From assembly GCA_021811315.1 (NCBI GenBank), contig JAJZPF010000002.1:31958-95957 (forward strand): 64,000 nt of DNA. Direction: 5' to 3'. Of the stretch, positions 1 through 7,470 are shown one piece after another. The first letter of the stretch is position 1. Each line of letters begins with the position of its first letter. The notes beneath the pieces were generated by a model. The model did not search any database. It worked only from the letters and a program-made list of their open reading frames with translations, and had not been told where the DNA came from. This stretch comes from a bacterium. GTDB lineage: Bacteria; Elusimicrobiota; Elusimicrobia; Elusimicrobiales; UBA9959. Position numbers and translations under genes: made by a program.

Positions 1-354
1 CTGCAGGGCCGTGCCGTAGCCTGGTTCGCACTGATCCGCGAAAGCTTTTATAACAGGGTCGTCTTTGGGAAGGCCTTCTATGGTCTGGATCTCATGACCG
101 TGAGCCTCGACGGCAAGCTTCATGCAGGACAGGACCGCCTTGCCGTCCATGAGCACCGTGCAGGCGCCGCAAGCGCCCTCGTCGCAGGCTACTTTAAGGC
201 CGGTATAGCCGAGCTTTTCCCGGAGCAGGAAAGAAAGCGTCGTTTCGGGCTCGAGATCGCGGCCCAATTCGAATTCATGCGCCTTCCCGTTAATTTTGAT
301 GATTATCGGCGAGGACTTCGTCCCTCGCGTCCGCTTTTCGGATTTTCCAGGCAT
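1..354 (-). CDS. Molybdenum hydroxylase small [2Fe-2S] subunit, partial (xanthine/CO dehydrogenase family)
   Basis: The gene starts at 354 behind a GGGGGG ribosome site and runs off the left edge, leaving the first 118 residues. Cysteines C57, C62, C65 and C77 (C-x4-C-x2-C-x11-C) form the plant-ferredoxin-type cluster of XdhC/CoxS-like subunits, and the second, helical [2Fe-2S] domain would lie off the window. In this family the subunit passes electrons from a molybdopterin subunit to a flavin or other acceptor. The substrate cannot be told from this fragment. Its start lies 8 bases after the stop of the amidohydrolase, so the two are probably one transcript, which suggests a purine- or heterocycle-degrading pathway (inference). 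Confidence 0.88.
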   Translation of the reverse strand, partial: MPGKSEKRTRGTKSSPIIIKINGKAHEFELGRDLEPETTLSFLLREKLGYTGLKVACDEGACGACTVLMDGKAVLSCMKLAVEAHGHEIQTIEGLPKDDPVIKAFADQCEPGYGTALQ

Positions 355-362
355 TTTCCCCC

Positions 363-1925
363 CTAGATCTTCCCGCCGGCCAAAAGGGCTTTAGCCAGAA
401 GACTGACTATCCCCTGGCCCTTTTTATAAGGTTCCCCTTTCAGCAGAAGCTTCTCTACCTTAAGTTCCAAAAGCTCTTCCGGCTTCATGGCCAGCGGGTT
501 CCTGTTCAGGATAACCATATCGGCCGCCTTGCCGGCTTCAAGACTGCCGCGCTCTTTCTCGTCGAAAGCCGCCCAGGCCGCGTTATAAGTGAACATTTTC
601 AAGGCCTGCTGTACCGTAAGCGACTGCCCGGGCACATAATGATTGCAGGCGGCGTGGATGCCCGCGACCGGGTCCGGGAAAGTGCAGGGCGCGTCTGAGC
701 CGCCGCTCAGCACGATACCCATCTCCGTCATTTCCCGGAAAGGCGAGATCTCACCCGTCCGCTCCCCCAGGATGCCGCGCATATACTCAAGCGGCTCCAG
801 GTCCCAGTTCAGCAGGGCGGGCTGGAGAGGGATCTGGATGCCGAGCGCCGCGCATTTCCTGAGCCCCTCCGCGGTCGGGAGGCTGGCGTGGATGATCCCG
901 TGGCGGTGGTCCGCCCTCGGGCGGTCCTTCAGGGCAGCTTCCAGCGCCATTACGGCCTGCTCGAAAGCCGCGTCGCCTATGGCGTGCATCTCTATCTGGA
1001 GCCCCTCGCGGTTAGCCTGCCTGGTGAATTCCACGACCTGCTCGTCGGTATAGAAAAGAACGCCGCGGTTTCCCGGGTCGTCGGAATAGGGCCGGAGCAG
1101 CGCCGCGTCCCGGCTGCCGAGGCTGCCGTCGAGAGCCGTCGCGAAACAGCCGCCTACGCGCGGCAGCTTTCGCTTTCTGACCTTCCGAAGGTCCATGGTC
1201 TGGAAAAAGAGGCGCGTCTGAAAGCCGCTGGAGAGCCCCCTGCCGAGGATCGTCTCCAGCGTCACGTCCAGGTCGAAGGGAAAGCCCACGCCGGAGACCG
1301 TATGCATCAGGCCGATGCCCTTGCCCGCCATGTCGTCTACGGCGGAAAGCATGTTCCTGAGGGTCCGGGGCAGGGAGATCTTTTTAGTGACGAAATCAGC
1401 GACGGCGAAAAAAGCTTCCTGGTTCATTTCCCCCGTCTCCGGGTGGAAGCCCCTCAGTTGTTTTATTCCGGCGGGGAGCATCGCCGCCAGGGTGCTGTTG
1501 ATGATGCAGGCGTGCCCGTCGTATTTTACCAGGAACACCGGCCGCTCCGGGCAGGCGAGGTCGAGCTCGCTTCTGGAGATCAGGCGGCGCTCCGCCACGC
1601 AGTGCGGCGAAGCCCCGAAGCCCATCAGGATCTTGTCGCCGCTGGCGCGCGCGAAGTCCCTTATCTGCCCGCCCAGCTCCGGCAGGCTCTTCGCGCGGCG
1701 CACGTCCATACCGGCGTTAAAAAGCGCGTAGGAAGCGAAATGCAGGTGGGTGTCCCCGAAGCAGGGAAGCAGCGCCCGCTCTCCCAGCTGCTCTAAAGGC
1801 GCGCCTTTATACTCCGCCGGCAGCTCCGCCCCGGCGTAAAGTATCCGCCCTTTGTCCTCGACGAGATATTTATGGACCCGGTTTTCCCTGTCGCAGGAAA
1901 TAATTGCGCCGCTGTAAATTTTCAT
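363..1925 (-). CDS. Amidohydrolase family 3 (YtcJ-like) metal-dependent hydrolase
   Basis: This 520-residue protein has the composite amidohydrolase fold of the YtcJ/NfdA group. The DTHLHF motif (H60, H62) supplies two metal ligands. Further family motifs are EMHAIGDAA in the middle, HGIIH, and SGGSDAP near residue 430, which carries the metal-binding aspartate. Length is typical of the family (about 520-550). No signal peptide is seen, so it is cytoplasmic. Members hydrolyse amide or C-N bonds in many small molecules and substrate cannot be read from sequence. Directly downstream lies the molybdenum hydroxylase [2Fe-2S] subunit, so a shared degradative pathway is plausible. Confidence 0.88.
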   Translation of the reverse strand: MKIYSGAIISCDRENRVHKYLVEDKGRILYAGAELPAEYKGAPLEQLGERALLPCFGDTHLHFASYALFNAGMDVRRAKSLPELGGQIRDFARASGDKILMGFGASPHCVAERRLISRSELDLACPERPVFLVKYDGHACIINSTLAAMLPAGIKQLRGFHPETGEMNQEAFFAVADFVTKKISLPRTLRNMLSAVDDMAGKGIGLMHTVSGVGFPFDLDVTLETILGRGLSSGFQTRLFFQTMDLRKVRKRKLPRVGGCFATALDGSLGSRDAALLRPYSDDPGNRGVLFYTDEQVVEFTRQANREGLQIEMHAIGDAAFEQAVMALEAALKDRPRADHRHGIIHASLPTAEGLRKCAALGIQIPLQPALLNWDLEPLEYMRGILGERTGEISPFREMTEMGIVLSGGSDAPCTFPDPVAGIHAACNHYVPGQSLTVQQALKMFTYNAAWAAFDEKERGSLEAGKAADMVILNRNPLAMKPEELLELKVEKLLLKGEPYKKGQGIVSLLAKALLAGGKI

Positions 1926-2008
1926 CTATGAATTTATTTAAGCCAAGGACCCGTTCTTTTCCCTGGTTTACTTTATCAGTTTTAAAGCCCCGTTTCCAAG
2001 CTGAGCTG

Positions 2009-2038
2009 GTGACACAATAAATGCGGATATGATAAGAT
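2009..2038 (+). promoter_or_regulatory. Putative sigma70-type promoter of the response regulator
   Basis: GTGACA (2009-2014) and TAAGAT (2033-2038) are separated by 18 bases, about 34 bases upstream of the response regulator start at 2072. The match is moderate and unproven. Confidence 0.35.
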
Positions 2039-2071
2039 TAATAAGAAGCTGCAAGGTTAGGGGAGAGTTCA

Positions 2072-2482
2072 ATGCCGAAAATATTAATAGTAGAAGACGA
2101 GAAATCCGTGCTTGAGATGCTTAAGACCTGCCTGGAAAGGCAGGGCTATATGGTCATCCCGGCCGAAACCGGCGCTATCGCCCTGAAATGGATCAAGGAG
2201 GTCAAGCTGGACCTGGCCATAATCGACCTCGGCCTGCCCGACATAAACGGGATAGAAGTCTGCAAGGCCCTGAAGGGAAATCCGCAGACCAAGAGCACAC
2301 CTATAATGATCCTTACCGGCAACCTCACCAACGAGGCGAAAATAGCGGGCAACCTGGAAGCCAACGCCGACCTTTTCTTGAACAAGCCGATAGAGCTCAC
2401 CGACCTGAGGACGGCGGTAGGCACGATGCTCGCGAACGGGGAAAGAAAAAAACTCCTTCTCCGCAGCGTCTACAAGAACTGA
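2072..2482 (+). CDS. Stand-alone response regulator receiver protein
   Basis: The 136 residues form a complete CheY-like receiver with no output domain. The acidic pair E8/D9, the phospho-acceptor D52, T82 and K105 are all present. A GGGGAGAG ribosome site precedes the ATG. No histidine kinase is encoded next to it, so its partner must lie elsewhere. The short basic tail (about residues 120-136) may help in partner binding. The gene is monocistronic: a strong bidirectional terminator follows 33 bases after the stop. A second receiver-only protein is encoded nearby on the other strand (3728-4153). Confidence 0.9.
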   Translation: MPKILIVEDEKSVLEMLKTCLERQGYMVIPAETGAIALKWIKEVKLDLAIIDLGLPDINGIEVCKALKGNPQTKSTPIMILTGNLTNEAKIAGNLEANADLFLNKPIELTDLRTAVGTMLANGERKKLLLRSVYKN

Positions 2483-2514
2483 CTGCCGCGTGATCCCGGC
2501 GGACGCCGGGCGAT

Positions 2515-2544
2515 AAAAAGGCCGGGTTTCCCCCGGCCTTTTTT
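2515..2544. terminator. Bidirectional intrinsic terminator
   Basis: A GGCCGGG / CCCGGCC stem flanked by A5 on the left and T6 on the right lies between two convergent genes (response regulator and the 65-residue membrane protein), so it can end transcription from both sides. Confidence 0.85.
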
Positions 2545-2581
2545 GCGCCCGGCCGCTTATCCGGCGGCGCGCCCAGGCGCT

Positions 2582-2779
2582 TCATTTTTTAATCTTGAAT
2601 TTAGACGAGACGAACTCCCAGACAGGTTCCCGCAGGAACCCGAGCAGCCCGCCTACGGAGCCGCCGATAAAAGCCTTGTAGCTGAAGTCGATCGGCAGGC
2701 GCCTGATGAGGCGCATAGCGACGGCGAAAGCCGCCCCGTAAAAGACCATCTCGATGATCGAACGCCTGCCTTTCCACAT
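2582..2779 (-). CDS. Small hypothetical membrane-associated protein
   Basis: This 65-residue protein has a hydrophobic stretch at about residues 9-22, a second glycine-rich apolar stretch at about 36-50 (FIGGSVGGLLGFL), and a basic tail ending KFKIKK. It has a GGGAG ribosome site and sits 26 bases downstream of the HD-domain gene on the same strand, so it is probably co-transcribed. I do not recognise a family; a small inner-membrane protein is all that can be supported. Confidence 0.55.
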   Translation of the reverse strand: MWKGRRSIIEMVFYGAAFAVAMRLIRRLPIDFSYKAFIGGSVGGLLGFLREPVWEFVSSKFKIKK

Positions 2780-2805
2780 AGTCTGCTCCCAGCGCCGAAA
2801 ATCCC

Positions 2806-3696
2806 TTACCGCGAGCGGCGGAGGTAGGCCCTGTACTTCTCCGGGTGGCCGAGGACGGTATCCTTGAGGTAAGCCAGCTGCTTTTCCATAGCTTCGCGGT
2901 ACAAGTCCCTGTCGATCCTGTATCTTTTCCTGAAATGCACCCTCGCGCTGCCGGCCGCTTCCCCGAGGGTGACGGCGAGGCGCTTGTCTATGAACCTGGC
3001 GAAATCCACGGTTTTATGCAGCAGGTCAAGTTCCGAAGAATAGCCTTTTACCTGGCCCTCGTGGAACTCCCGGTAAAGGAACAGCAGCCGCTCCAGGTAG
3101 CACCGTGACGCCATCTGTCCCAGCAGGTCGGAAGTCCCGAGCATAAACCCTACTTTCTTTTCTTCCGGACCCGAGAAACGGATCTTCTCCACCGGCAGCG
3201 CCATGTCGGTGCACAGGATCATATTGACCGCCGACCGCGCGTCTTTTAACGGGAACCCGTTCTTCCTGAAATAGGCCTTCAGGAAATGAACGCTGCGGTC
3301 CACGTGGGTCAGGGTATACTTCGCCCCGGTACCGGAGGCGTCATGGACGCTCTTGATGAAGCCGGTGTCGTGGAAAATGGCGGCGATAAGCCCCAGCTTC
3401 GCCAGGCGGACGGGTATTTTTTTATGAACGATGTTATGGCCGTCTATAAGCCTGGCCATGGCCAGGAAGGCGTCCGTGACGTGCATCTTGTCGTGGTAAT
3501 GCGTGCTGCAGGCGTGAAAGCCCGGATATTTCCCGCCGTAGAGGAGGAGGAAATCCGCGTAGACTTTGCGGACGTCGCCGAATTCAGCCACCGGGTAGGA
3601 ATTTATAAAAATATTCTTTACTTCTTCCAGGACCGCCTGCGGGCTGAACATATCCACAAGCTGCGAGAACTGGACTTGATCAGGTTTTTTCCCCAT
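2806..3696 (-). CDS. HD-domain phosphohydrolase
   Basis: The 296-residue protein carries an HD/PDEase metal-dependent phosphohydrolase core. Visible signatures are THYHDKMHV (first histidine), AAIFHDTGFI (the HD pair, about residue 109) and THVDRS further on, followed by an aspartate-containing helix (CTDMA). It lacks the GYP motif of cyclic-di-GMP-specific HD-GYP enzymes. Proteins of this kind hydrolyse cyclic or plain nucleotides and often act in signalling. Two receiver-only regulators flank it, which suggests a signalling cluster (inference). It lies 31 bases after the 3728-4153 regulator gene on the same strand and may share its transcript. Confidence 0.8.
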   Translation of the reverse strand: MGKKPDQVQFSQLVDMFSPQAVLEEVKNIFINSYPVAEFGDVRKVYADFLLLYGGKYPGFHACSTHYHDKMHVTDAFLAMARLIDGHNIVHKKIPVRLAKLGLIAAIFHDTGFIKSVHDASGTGAKYTLTHVDRSVHFLKAYFRKNGFPLKDARSAVNMILCTDMALPVEKIRFSGPEEKKVGFMLGTSDLLGQMASRCYLERLLFLYREFHEGQVKGYSSELDLLHKTVDFARFIDKRLAVTLGEAAGSARVHFRKRYRIDRDLYREAMEKQLAYLKDTVLGHPEKYRAYLRRSR

Positions 3697-3727
3697 AGCC
3701 TGATTTTATAGTATTTACAGGGGCACT

Positions 3728-4153
3728 TCAAACGCCGCCTTCCCCCGTCCCCCTTTTATCCACGCGCCAGGGCTTCGCGCCCGCTTCCCCGCCCTCGGCG
3801 GCGCCGAGCGCCGACAGCACGACTTCCCTTATGACTTCCAGTTCGAAAGGCTTCGTCATATAGCTTATCGCGCCCATTTTCATTGCCCTTTCCGCCATTT
3901 CAAGCTCCTCGTTACCGGTGAGCATGATGAACAGCGGCGCGTCCCTCGCTTCTTTATAGGCAAGAAGCACCTCAAGGCCGCCCAGCACCGGCATATTCAG
4001 GTCCAGCAGGACCAGGGAAGGGCGCTCCGTCTCGATCAGGCGCACGGCCGCCTCCCCGTCCTCCGCCAGAAGAACCGTACAGTCGGAGAAGATCCGCAGG
4101 AGGGTCGTCCTGATGCTTATCTCGTCATCGGCTACAAGTATCTTATGCTTCAT
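3728..4153 (-). CDS. Stand-alone response regulator receiver protein
   Basis: This is a CheY-like receiver of 141 residues: acidic D9/D10, phospho-acceptor D51, T79 and K101 are in place. The last 25 residues are a charged, probably unstructured tail. There is no DNA-binding domain. It precedes the HD-domain phosphohydrolase gene on the same strand by 31 bases, so a phosphorelay controlling the HD enzyme is a reasonable guess. On the minus strand a TATAGT-like box lies about 90 bases upstream of the start. Confidence 0.88.
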   Translation of the reverse strand: MKHKILVADDEISIRTTLLRIFSDCTVLLAEDGEAAVRLIETERPSLVLLDLNMPVLGGLEVLLAYKEARDAPLFIMLTGNEELEMAERAMKMGAISYMTKPFELEVIREVVLSALGAAEGGEAGAKPWRVDKRGTGEGGV

Positions 4154-4509
4154 ACCTTTATGCGCCGGGAAGCGCGCTCGTCCGGTTTTACCGGCACGCC
4201 GCCTTTCTTTCCCAAACTATCCTGCACACCCCTGCTTATACTATACCTGCGGGACCTTAGCTAAACCTCATAAATTGTTCAAATTATCGTCAATTAATTA
4301 AAACGACGCGCTTATCGTACTATCGCTCCGCCCGGCTCTCCAGCCCTGAATGGCGCCCAGACCAGAGCCTCGGGTATGGAAGTGATGATACTGGAGCGCG
4401 TCATGATCAGCTTCCGGTTTTTAAAACCCGGCGGCATATTACCTATGCTACAATGTTTTTTCGGGCTGTCTTACGCTTCGAAGTCCGCGGCCAGGGGGAA
4501 GGTAATTCA
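4154..4509. other. Divergent intergenic region
   Basis: These 356 bases separate the leftward regulator gene and the rightward DUF805-like gene. On the minus strand there is TATAGTATAA near 4240-4250. On the plus strand TACAAT at 4449-4454 lies 56 bases before the downstream start. I see no RNA gene or ORF worth calling here. Confidence 0.4.
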
Positions 4510-5415
4510 ATGAACTGGTTCATCTCGCCTTTCAGGCGCTTCCGGGATTTTTCAGGCAGGTCGGGGCCCGGGGAATTCTGGCCTTTCGCCGCCGCGAACG
4601 CGGTTATCATTTACGGCCTCGCCGCCCTCGACCACGCCATTTACGGCCAGCACGCGTACAAAGTCTCCGTCGCCTATTTTTTCCTGGCGCTGCTCCCTTT
4701 ATTCTCGCTTACTTTGCGCCGCCTGCGTGACGCGGGCCGCAGCGAATATTTCATCTTCCTCCTGGTAACCGGTTTCCCCGGCTTTGCCATACTGCTTTTC
4801 CTGCTGGCGGGAAACAGCGTTCCTGCCGCGCCCGCCTCGCCCGCCGCAGCCGCGCCGGAGTCCGCCGGCTTCGACCTGATCAAGACCTTAGCGGCGCTTT
4901 TCTGCTACTCGGCCGCTTTATACTGGCTCTACGGCCTGGGCCTGGAGTTCGCGCGCTGCGCCACGCCCGCCTGGACGCAGCTCGGGCTGATGGCCGCCCC
5001 GCTGCTCTACCTGCTCTCGCGTCTTTACACGAAAAGGGATCGCCCCTGGCCCGCCGGGAGCGGGGCGGTGCTGACGCTTTGCGTTTCAGGGATACTGCTC
5101 ATCGCCATAACCTACCCGTATTTCAGCGGCCTCCTGCGCAAATCTACGGCGGCCGCCACTATTTCCAGGCTTACGACGATGCGCGAAAGCCTGGGAAAGA
5201 ATATAGCCCCGGGCGTCCCGGTCGACATAAAGACCATGATACCGAAGCCGCAGGAACTGAAGCTTCCGCTGTCCGGGCATCCGCCAAGCGCGGAGATCCG
5301 GGTCGCCACTTTCACGGACATACAGGATAGCGGCCGCTGGCTTTATGACGGCAGGAATATCTGCATAGACTGCACGCATATGGACCCGAAAGGAATTCCC
5401 TGGAGCTCCTACTGA
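4510..5415 (+). CDS. DUF805-like membrane protein with pilin-like C-terminal domain
   Basis: I start the gene at 4510, behind GGGGGAAGG, rather than at the upstream in-frame ATG at 4453; the product is 301 residues. The N-terminal half resembles DUF805 (YhaH-type) inner-membrane proteins: FSGRSGPGEFWPF, then apolar helices and RRLRDAGRS. More helices follow to about residue 215. The last 100 residues are soluble and end with a GRWLYDGRN...GIPWSSY pattern. This is closely matched by the end of the neighbouring 5526-5969 protein (GKWLYDPLTG...GQPWYRY) and resembles the C-terminal strands of type IV pilin-like proteins. A polytopic anchor with a pilin-like head is unusual. Function unknown. Confidence 0.65.
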   Translation: MNWFISPFRRFRDFSGRSGPGEFWPFAAANAVIIYGLAALDHAIYGQHAYKVSVAYFFLALLPLFSLTLRRLRDAGRSEYFIFLLVTGFPGFAILLFLLAGNSVPAAPASPAAAAPESAGFDLIKTLAALFCYSAALYWLYGLGLEFARCATPAWTQLGLMAAPLLYLLSRLYTKRDRPWPAGSGAVLTLCVSGILLIAITYPYFSGLLRKSTAAATISRLTTMRESLGKNIAPGVPVDIKTMIPKPQELKLPLSGHPPSAEIRVATFTDIQDSGRWLYDGRNICIDCTHMDPKGIPWSSY

Positions 5416-5456
5416 GGCGGCGCCCCCGTCGGCGGGGATATTCTTCCTGAAATGAA

Positions 5457-5486
5457 CAGGCCCCTCGGAAGAGGGGCCTGAGTTTT
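5457..5486. terminator. Intrinsic terminator
   Basis: CAGGCCCCTC / GAGGGGCCTG with a GGAA loop and a following TTTT. It lies between the stop at 5415 and the convergent gene ending at 5526. Confidence 0.85.
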
Positions 5487-5525
5487 CCTCGCCGGAGGAA
5501 TACGGCGGGGAACGATCTTAATGTT

Positions 5526-5969
5526 TCAATACCTGTACCACGGCTGCCCGTTATGAGTAAACGTCCCGTAGCAGCCGAGCGCCACGGCGCCCGTCAGCGG
5601 GTCGTATAGCCACTTCCCGTCGGCCCCGGAATAGGCGGAGGTGCTTGCGCTTAAGGCTTCCAGGCCGCCGTTGGGCCGCAGTTCGACCTGGGTAATACGG
5701 TTATGGCGGTGAAGTTTTTTGAAATCTCTACTGTCGCGGGAAAAGATCTTCAGTTCCGGCAGGCCGATCCCGGACAGGTCGGCCGGCGGCTTGCCGTGCT
5801 GCTTCGTGTATTTCAGCACATCGGCCCGCAGGGCATTTATCGCACGCACCGTATTAGTATCGCTTTGAAGCAGCACAAGGAGAAGTATTTGGGGCCACAC
5901 CATAGCCGCGAAGAGCGCCAGGCAGAACGCGCCTATCAAATACGATTTTTTTATTGTTCCTCCGGACAT
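5526..5969 (-). CDS. Membrane-anchored pilin-like protein
   Basis: The ATG at 5969 follows a GGAGGT ribosome site at 10 bases, giving 147 residues; a longer TTG start at 6014 falls on the promoter -10 box and is rejected. A single N-terminal hydrophobic helix (about residues 8-30) is followed by NTVRAINALRADVLKYTKQHGKPPADLSGI, the usual helix-then-loop layout of pseudopilins. The C-terminal end GKWLYDPLTGAVALGC...PWYRY is pilin-like. No prepilin peptidase cleavage motif (G/FTLIE) is seen, so the anchor is probably retained. It faces the DUF805-like gene with the same C-terminal motif across a terminator. Confidence 0.6.
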   Translation of the reverse strand: MSGGTIKKSYLIGAFCLALFAAMVWPQILLLVLLQSDTNTVRAINALRADVLKYTKQHGKPPADLSGIGLPELKIFSRDSRDFKKLHRHNRITQVELRPNGGLEALSASTSAYSGADGKWLYDPLTGAVALGCYGTFTHNGQPWYRY

Positions 5970-6013
5970 ATCAGCTATTACCTCCAAAGCCGCCGACGAC
6001 AGAAATCCACCCA

Positions 6014-6054
6014 ACTATACCAAACAAAAAGACCCCGGCGAAACTGCCGGGGCC
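6014..6054 (-). promoter_or_regulatory. Terminator-promoter cassette, copy A
   Basis: On the minus strand a CCCCGGC/GCCGGGG hairpin with a T5 tract (6026-6054) ends the NicO gene. It runs straight into TTTGGTATAGT (TATAGT at 6019-6014), the presumed -10 box of the next gene. A -35 at 17 bases spacing would fall in the hairpin (TTCGCC). The same arrangement recurs at 11318-11360 and 12153-12195. Confidence 0.6.
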
Positions 6055-6109
6055 AATAGGAAAATTTCTCCCGAATGGAGCATGACGGGAGACGATTTAA
6101 CTATAGGAA

Positions 6110-6808
6110 TTACAACCCGGCTTTTACGGCGATCCCGCATGTGAAAATAGCGAAACCTGCCAAAGCATGGGCATACCTTTCCATGCGCTCCACGGGGAAC
6201 AGGCTCACCCCTCTCAGAAGCAGGAAAACCGTAACCATCATCGTGGTTATGGTAACCGCCGAGAAAACAGCGGCCGCGGCCAGCGCCTGCCCGAGGCCGT
6301 TTTTCATAGCCGGATACATAAGCACCGGTATGAGCGGCTCGCATGGCCCGAATATAAAAATGATGAAAAGGGCCCAGGGGGTTACGGATGCGGTATTCCC
6401 GTGAACATGGGCGTGTTCAGTTTCATGCGGGTGCTCGTGAGAGTGCGGGGAGTCCCCGTCATGGGAATGGAAATGCGAATGCTTTTCGCCTTTTATCGCT
6501 TTTTTAATACCCCAGAGCATATAGGCCAGCCCGAATGACAGAAGCAGCCAGCCCGCCGCATCGCCCCGGAGGCCTTCCAGCCACTGCAGCTTTAGAACGG
6601 ACGTGCCTAGCGCAATGCCGCCCAGTCCGATAAGTACGGAACTACCGACATGTCCCAAGCCGCAAAGAAAAGTCACAGTGGCGGTTCTTGCCCGTGTCCA
6701 GCTTCTCGCTTTTGCCAGGGCGATGAACGGCACATAATGGTCAGGGCCGAGCACGGTATGGATAAAACCAAGAGAAGCCGCCGTAATCAATATCGCGTTG
6801 TTTTCCAT
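6110..6808 (-). CDS. NicO/UreH-type nickel-cobalt transporter-like membrane protein
   Basis: The 232-residue polytopic membrane protein has about six hydrophobic helices. H17-x5-D23-H24 in the first helix (HTVLGPDH) corresponds to the metal-binding signature of NicO/NiCoT transporters. A long histidine-rich cytoplasmic loop at about residues 106-136 (many HSH and HEH units) is typical of the family's metal sensing or storage segment. FIFGPCEPLIPVLMYPA later on is also family-like. An AGGAG ribosome site lies 7 bases before the ATG. No nickel enzyme is encoded nearby, so Ni, Co or another divalent ion is possible. No NikR box could be identified. Confidence 0.82.
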   Translation of the reverse strand: MENNAILITAASLGFIHTVLGPDHYVPFIALAKARSWTRARTATVTFLCGLGHVGSSVLIGLGGIALGTSVLKLQWLEGLRGDAAGWLLLSFGLAYMLWGIKKAIKGEKHSHFHSHDGDSPHSHEHPHETEHAHVHGNTASVTPWALFIIFIFGPCEPLIPVLMYPAMKNGLGQALAAAAVFSAVTITTMMVTVFLLLRGVSLFPVERMERYAHALAGFAIFTCGIAVKAGL

Positions 6809-6940
6809 TGTATTATCTCCTGTAAAGCCTATAGTGGTATTCTACCTCTTGGGCGTCAGGAACATATTAATAGCGGCAGGGTCAGGCATTGATTTTTAGC
6901 ATTAAGACTCTCCCACGGCATACGGGCTTTTCTACCGCAT

Positions 6941-6973
6941 AAAAAGACCCCGGCAAACCTGCCAGGGCCTTTT
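6941..6973. terminator. Intrinsic terminator-like hairpin, copy B of the repeat
   Basis: A5 - GACCCCGGC - loop - GCCAGGGCC - T4. It is the same hairpin as in copies A, C and D but lacks the TTTGGTATAGT promoter half. It lies in a gene-poor stretch (6809-7074) where nothing else is evident. Confidence 0.6.
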
Positions 6974-7074
6974 AGAAAACTTTCTCCCCGAGCCGGAATA
7001 GAATCCGAACTTTTTTCTCATTCCCCATCATTATCGGGATAAACCAAGCCCGCGGGCAACGCACTGGCATTGTT

Positions 7075-7365
7075 TTGCCTCTGGCAAAGGAATGGCTCCC
7101 GTTGGCAGAACTGCCCAAGCCAGAAAAGAAGCCGTCACTAGACGCCGTTTTGGCGAGGTTGGGGCCTATCAATACGCTTGGGCAGAGGATACGATACTTC
7201 CGAATCAAGAATTCACTTAACCAAAAGGATTTGGCTAAAAGTATAGGGATAGGGACATCATCCGTGTGCCAATGGGAAGGGGACAAGACATCACCTAGGG
7301 CAAATCATTTAAAAAGTCTTTTAAAGGTGTTCAAGGGTTCCCCTGACCCGACTCCTTTAATCTAA
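7075..7365 (+). CDS. XRE-family helix-turn-helix protein, possibly a truncated remnant
   Basis: A helix-turn-helix is clear at about residues 34-80: LGQRIRYFRIKNSLNQKDLAKSIGIGTSSVCQWEGD. The N-terminal 30 residues are proline- and lysine-rich. The only available start is TTG at 7075; the frame stays open further upstream without an ATG and no good ribosome site is seen. It may therefore be the 3' fragment of a longer gene. Base composition is lower in GC than its neighbours. It could regulate the adjoining secreted-protein genes, but this is guesswork. Confidence 0.5.
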   Translation: MPLAKEWLPLAELPKPEKKPSLDAVLARLGPINTLGQRIRYFRIKNSLNQKDLAKSIGIGTSSVCQWEGDKTSPRANHLKSLLKVFKGSPDPTPLI

Positions 7366-7470
7366 CCCTCCTGTACTTCCGCCCCCAATCGGTGACCTTC
7401 CCCCGTTGAACCTGTGGAAAACATCGACGCGTGCATCATCAGTTTCCCGCGCCTTTTCCCATTTAAGATT

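Noticed and set aside
6972..7286. Minus-strand ORF of 104 codons opposite the XRE gene
   Set aside because: It ends in the repeat hairpin, has no ribosome site, and the plus frame has a recognisable helix-turn-helix.
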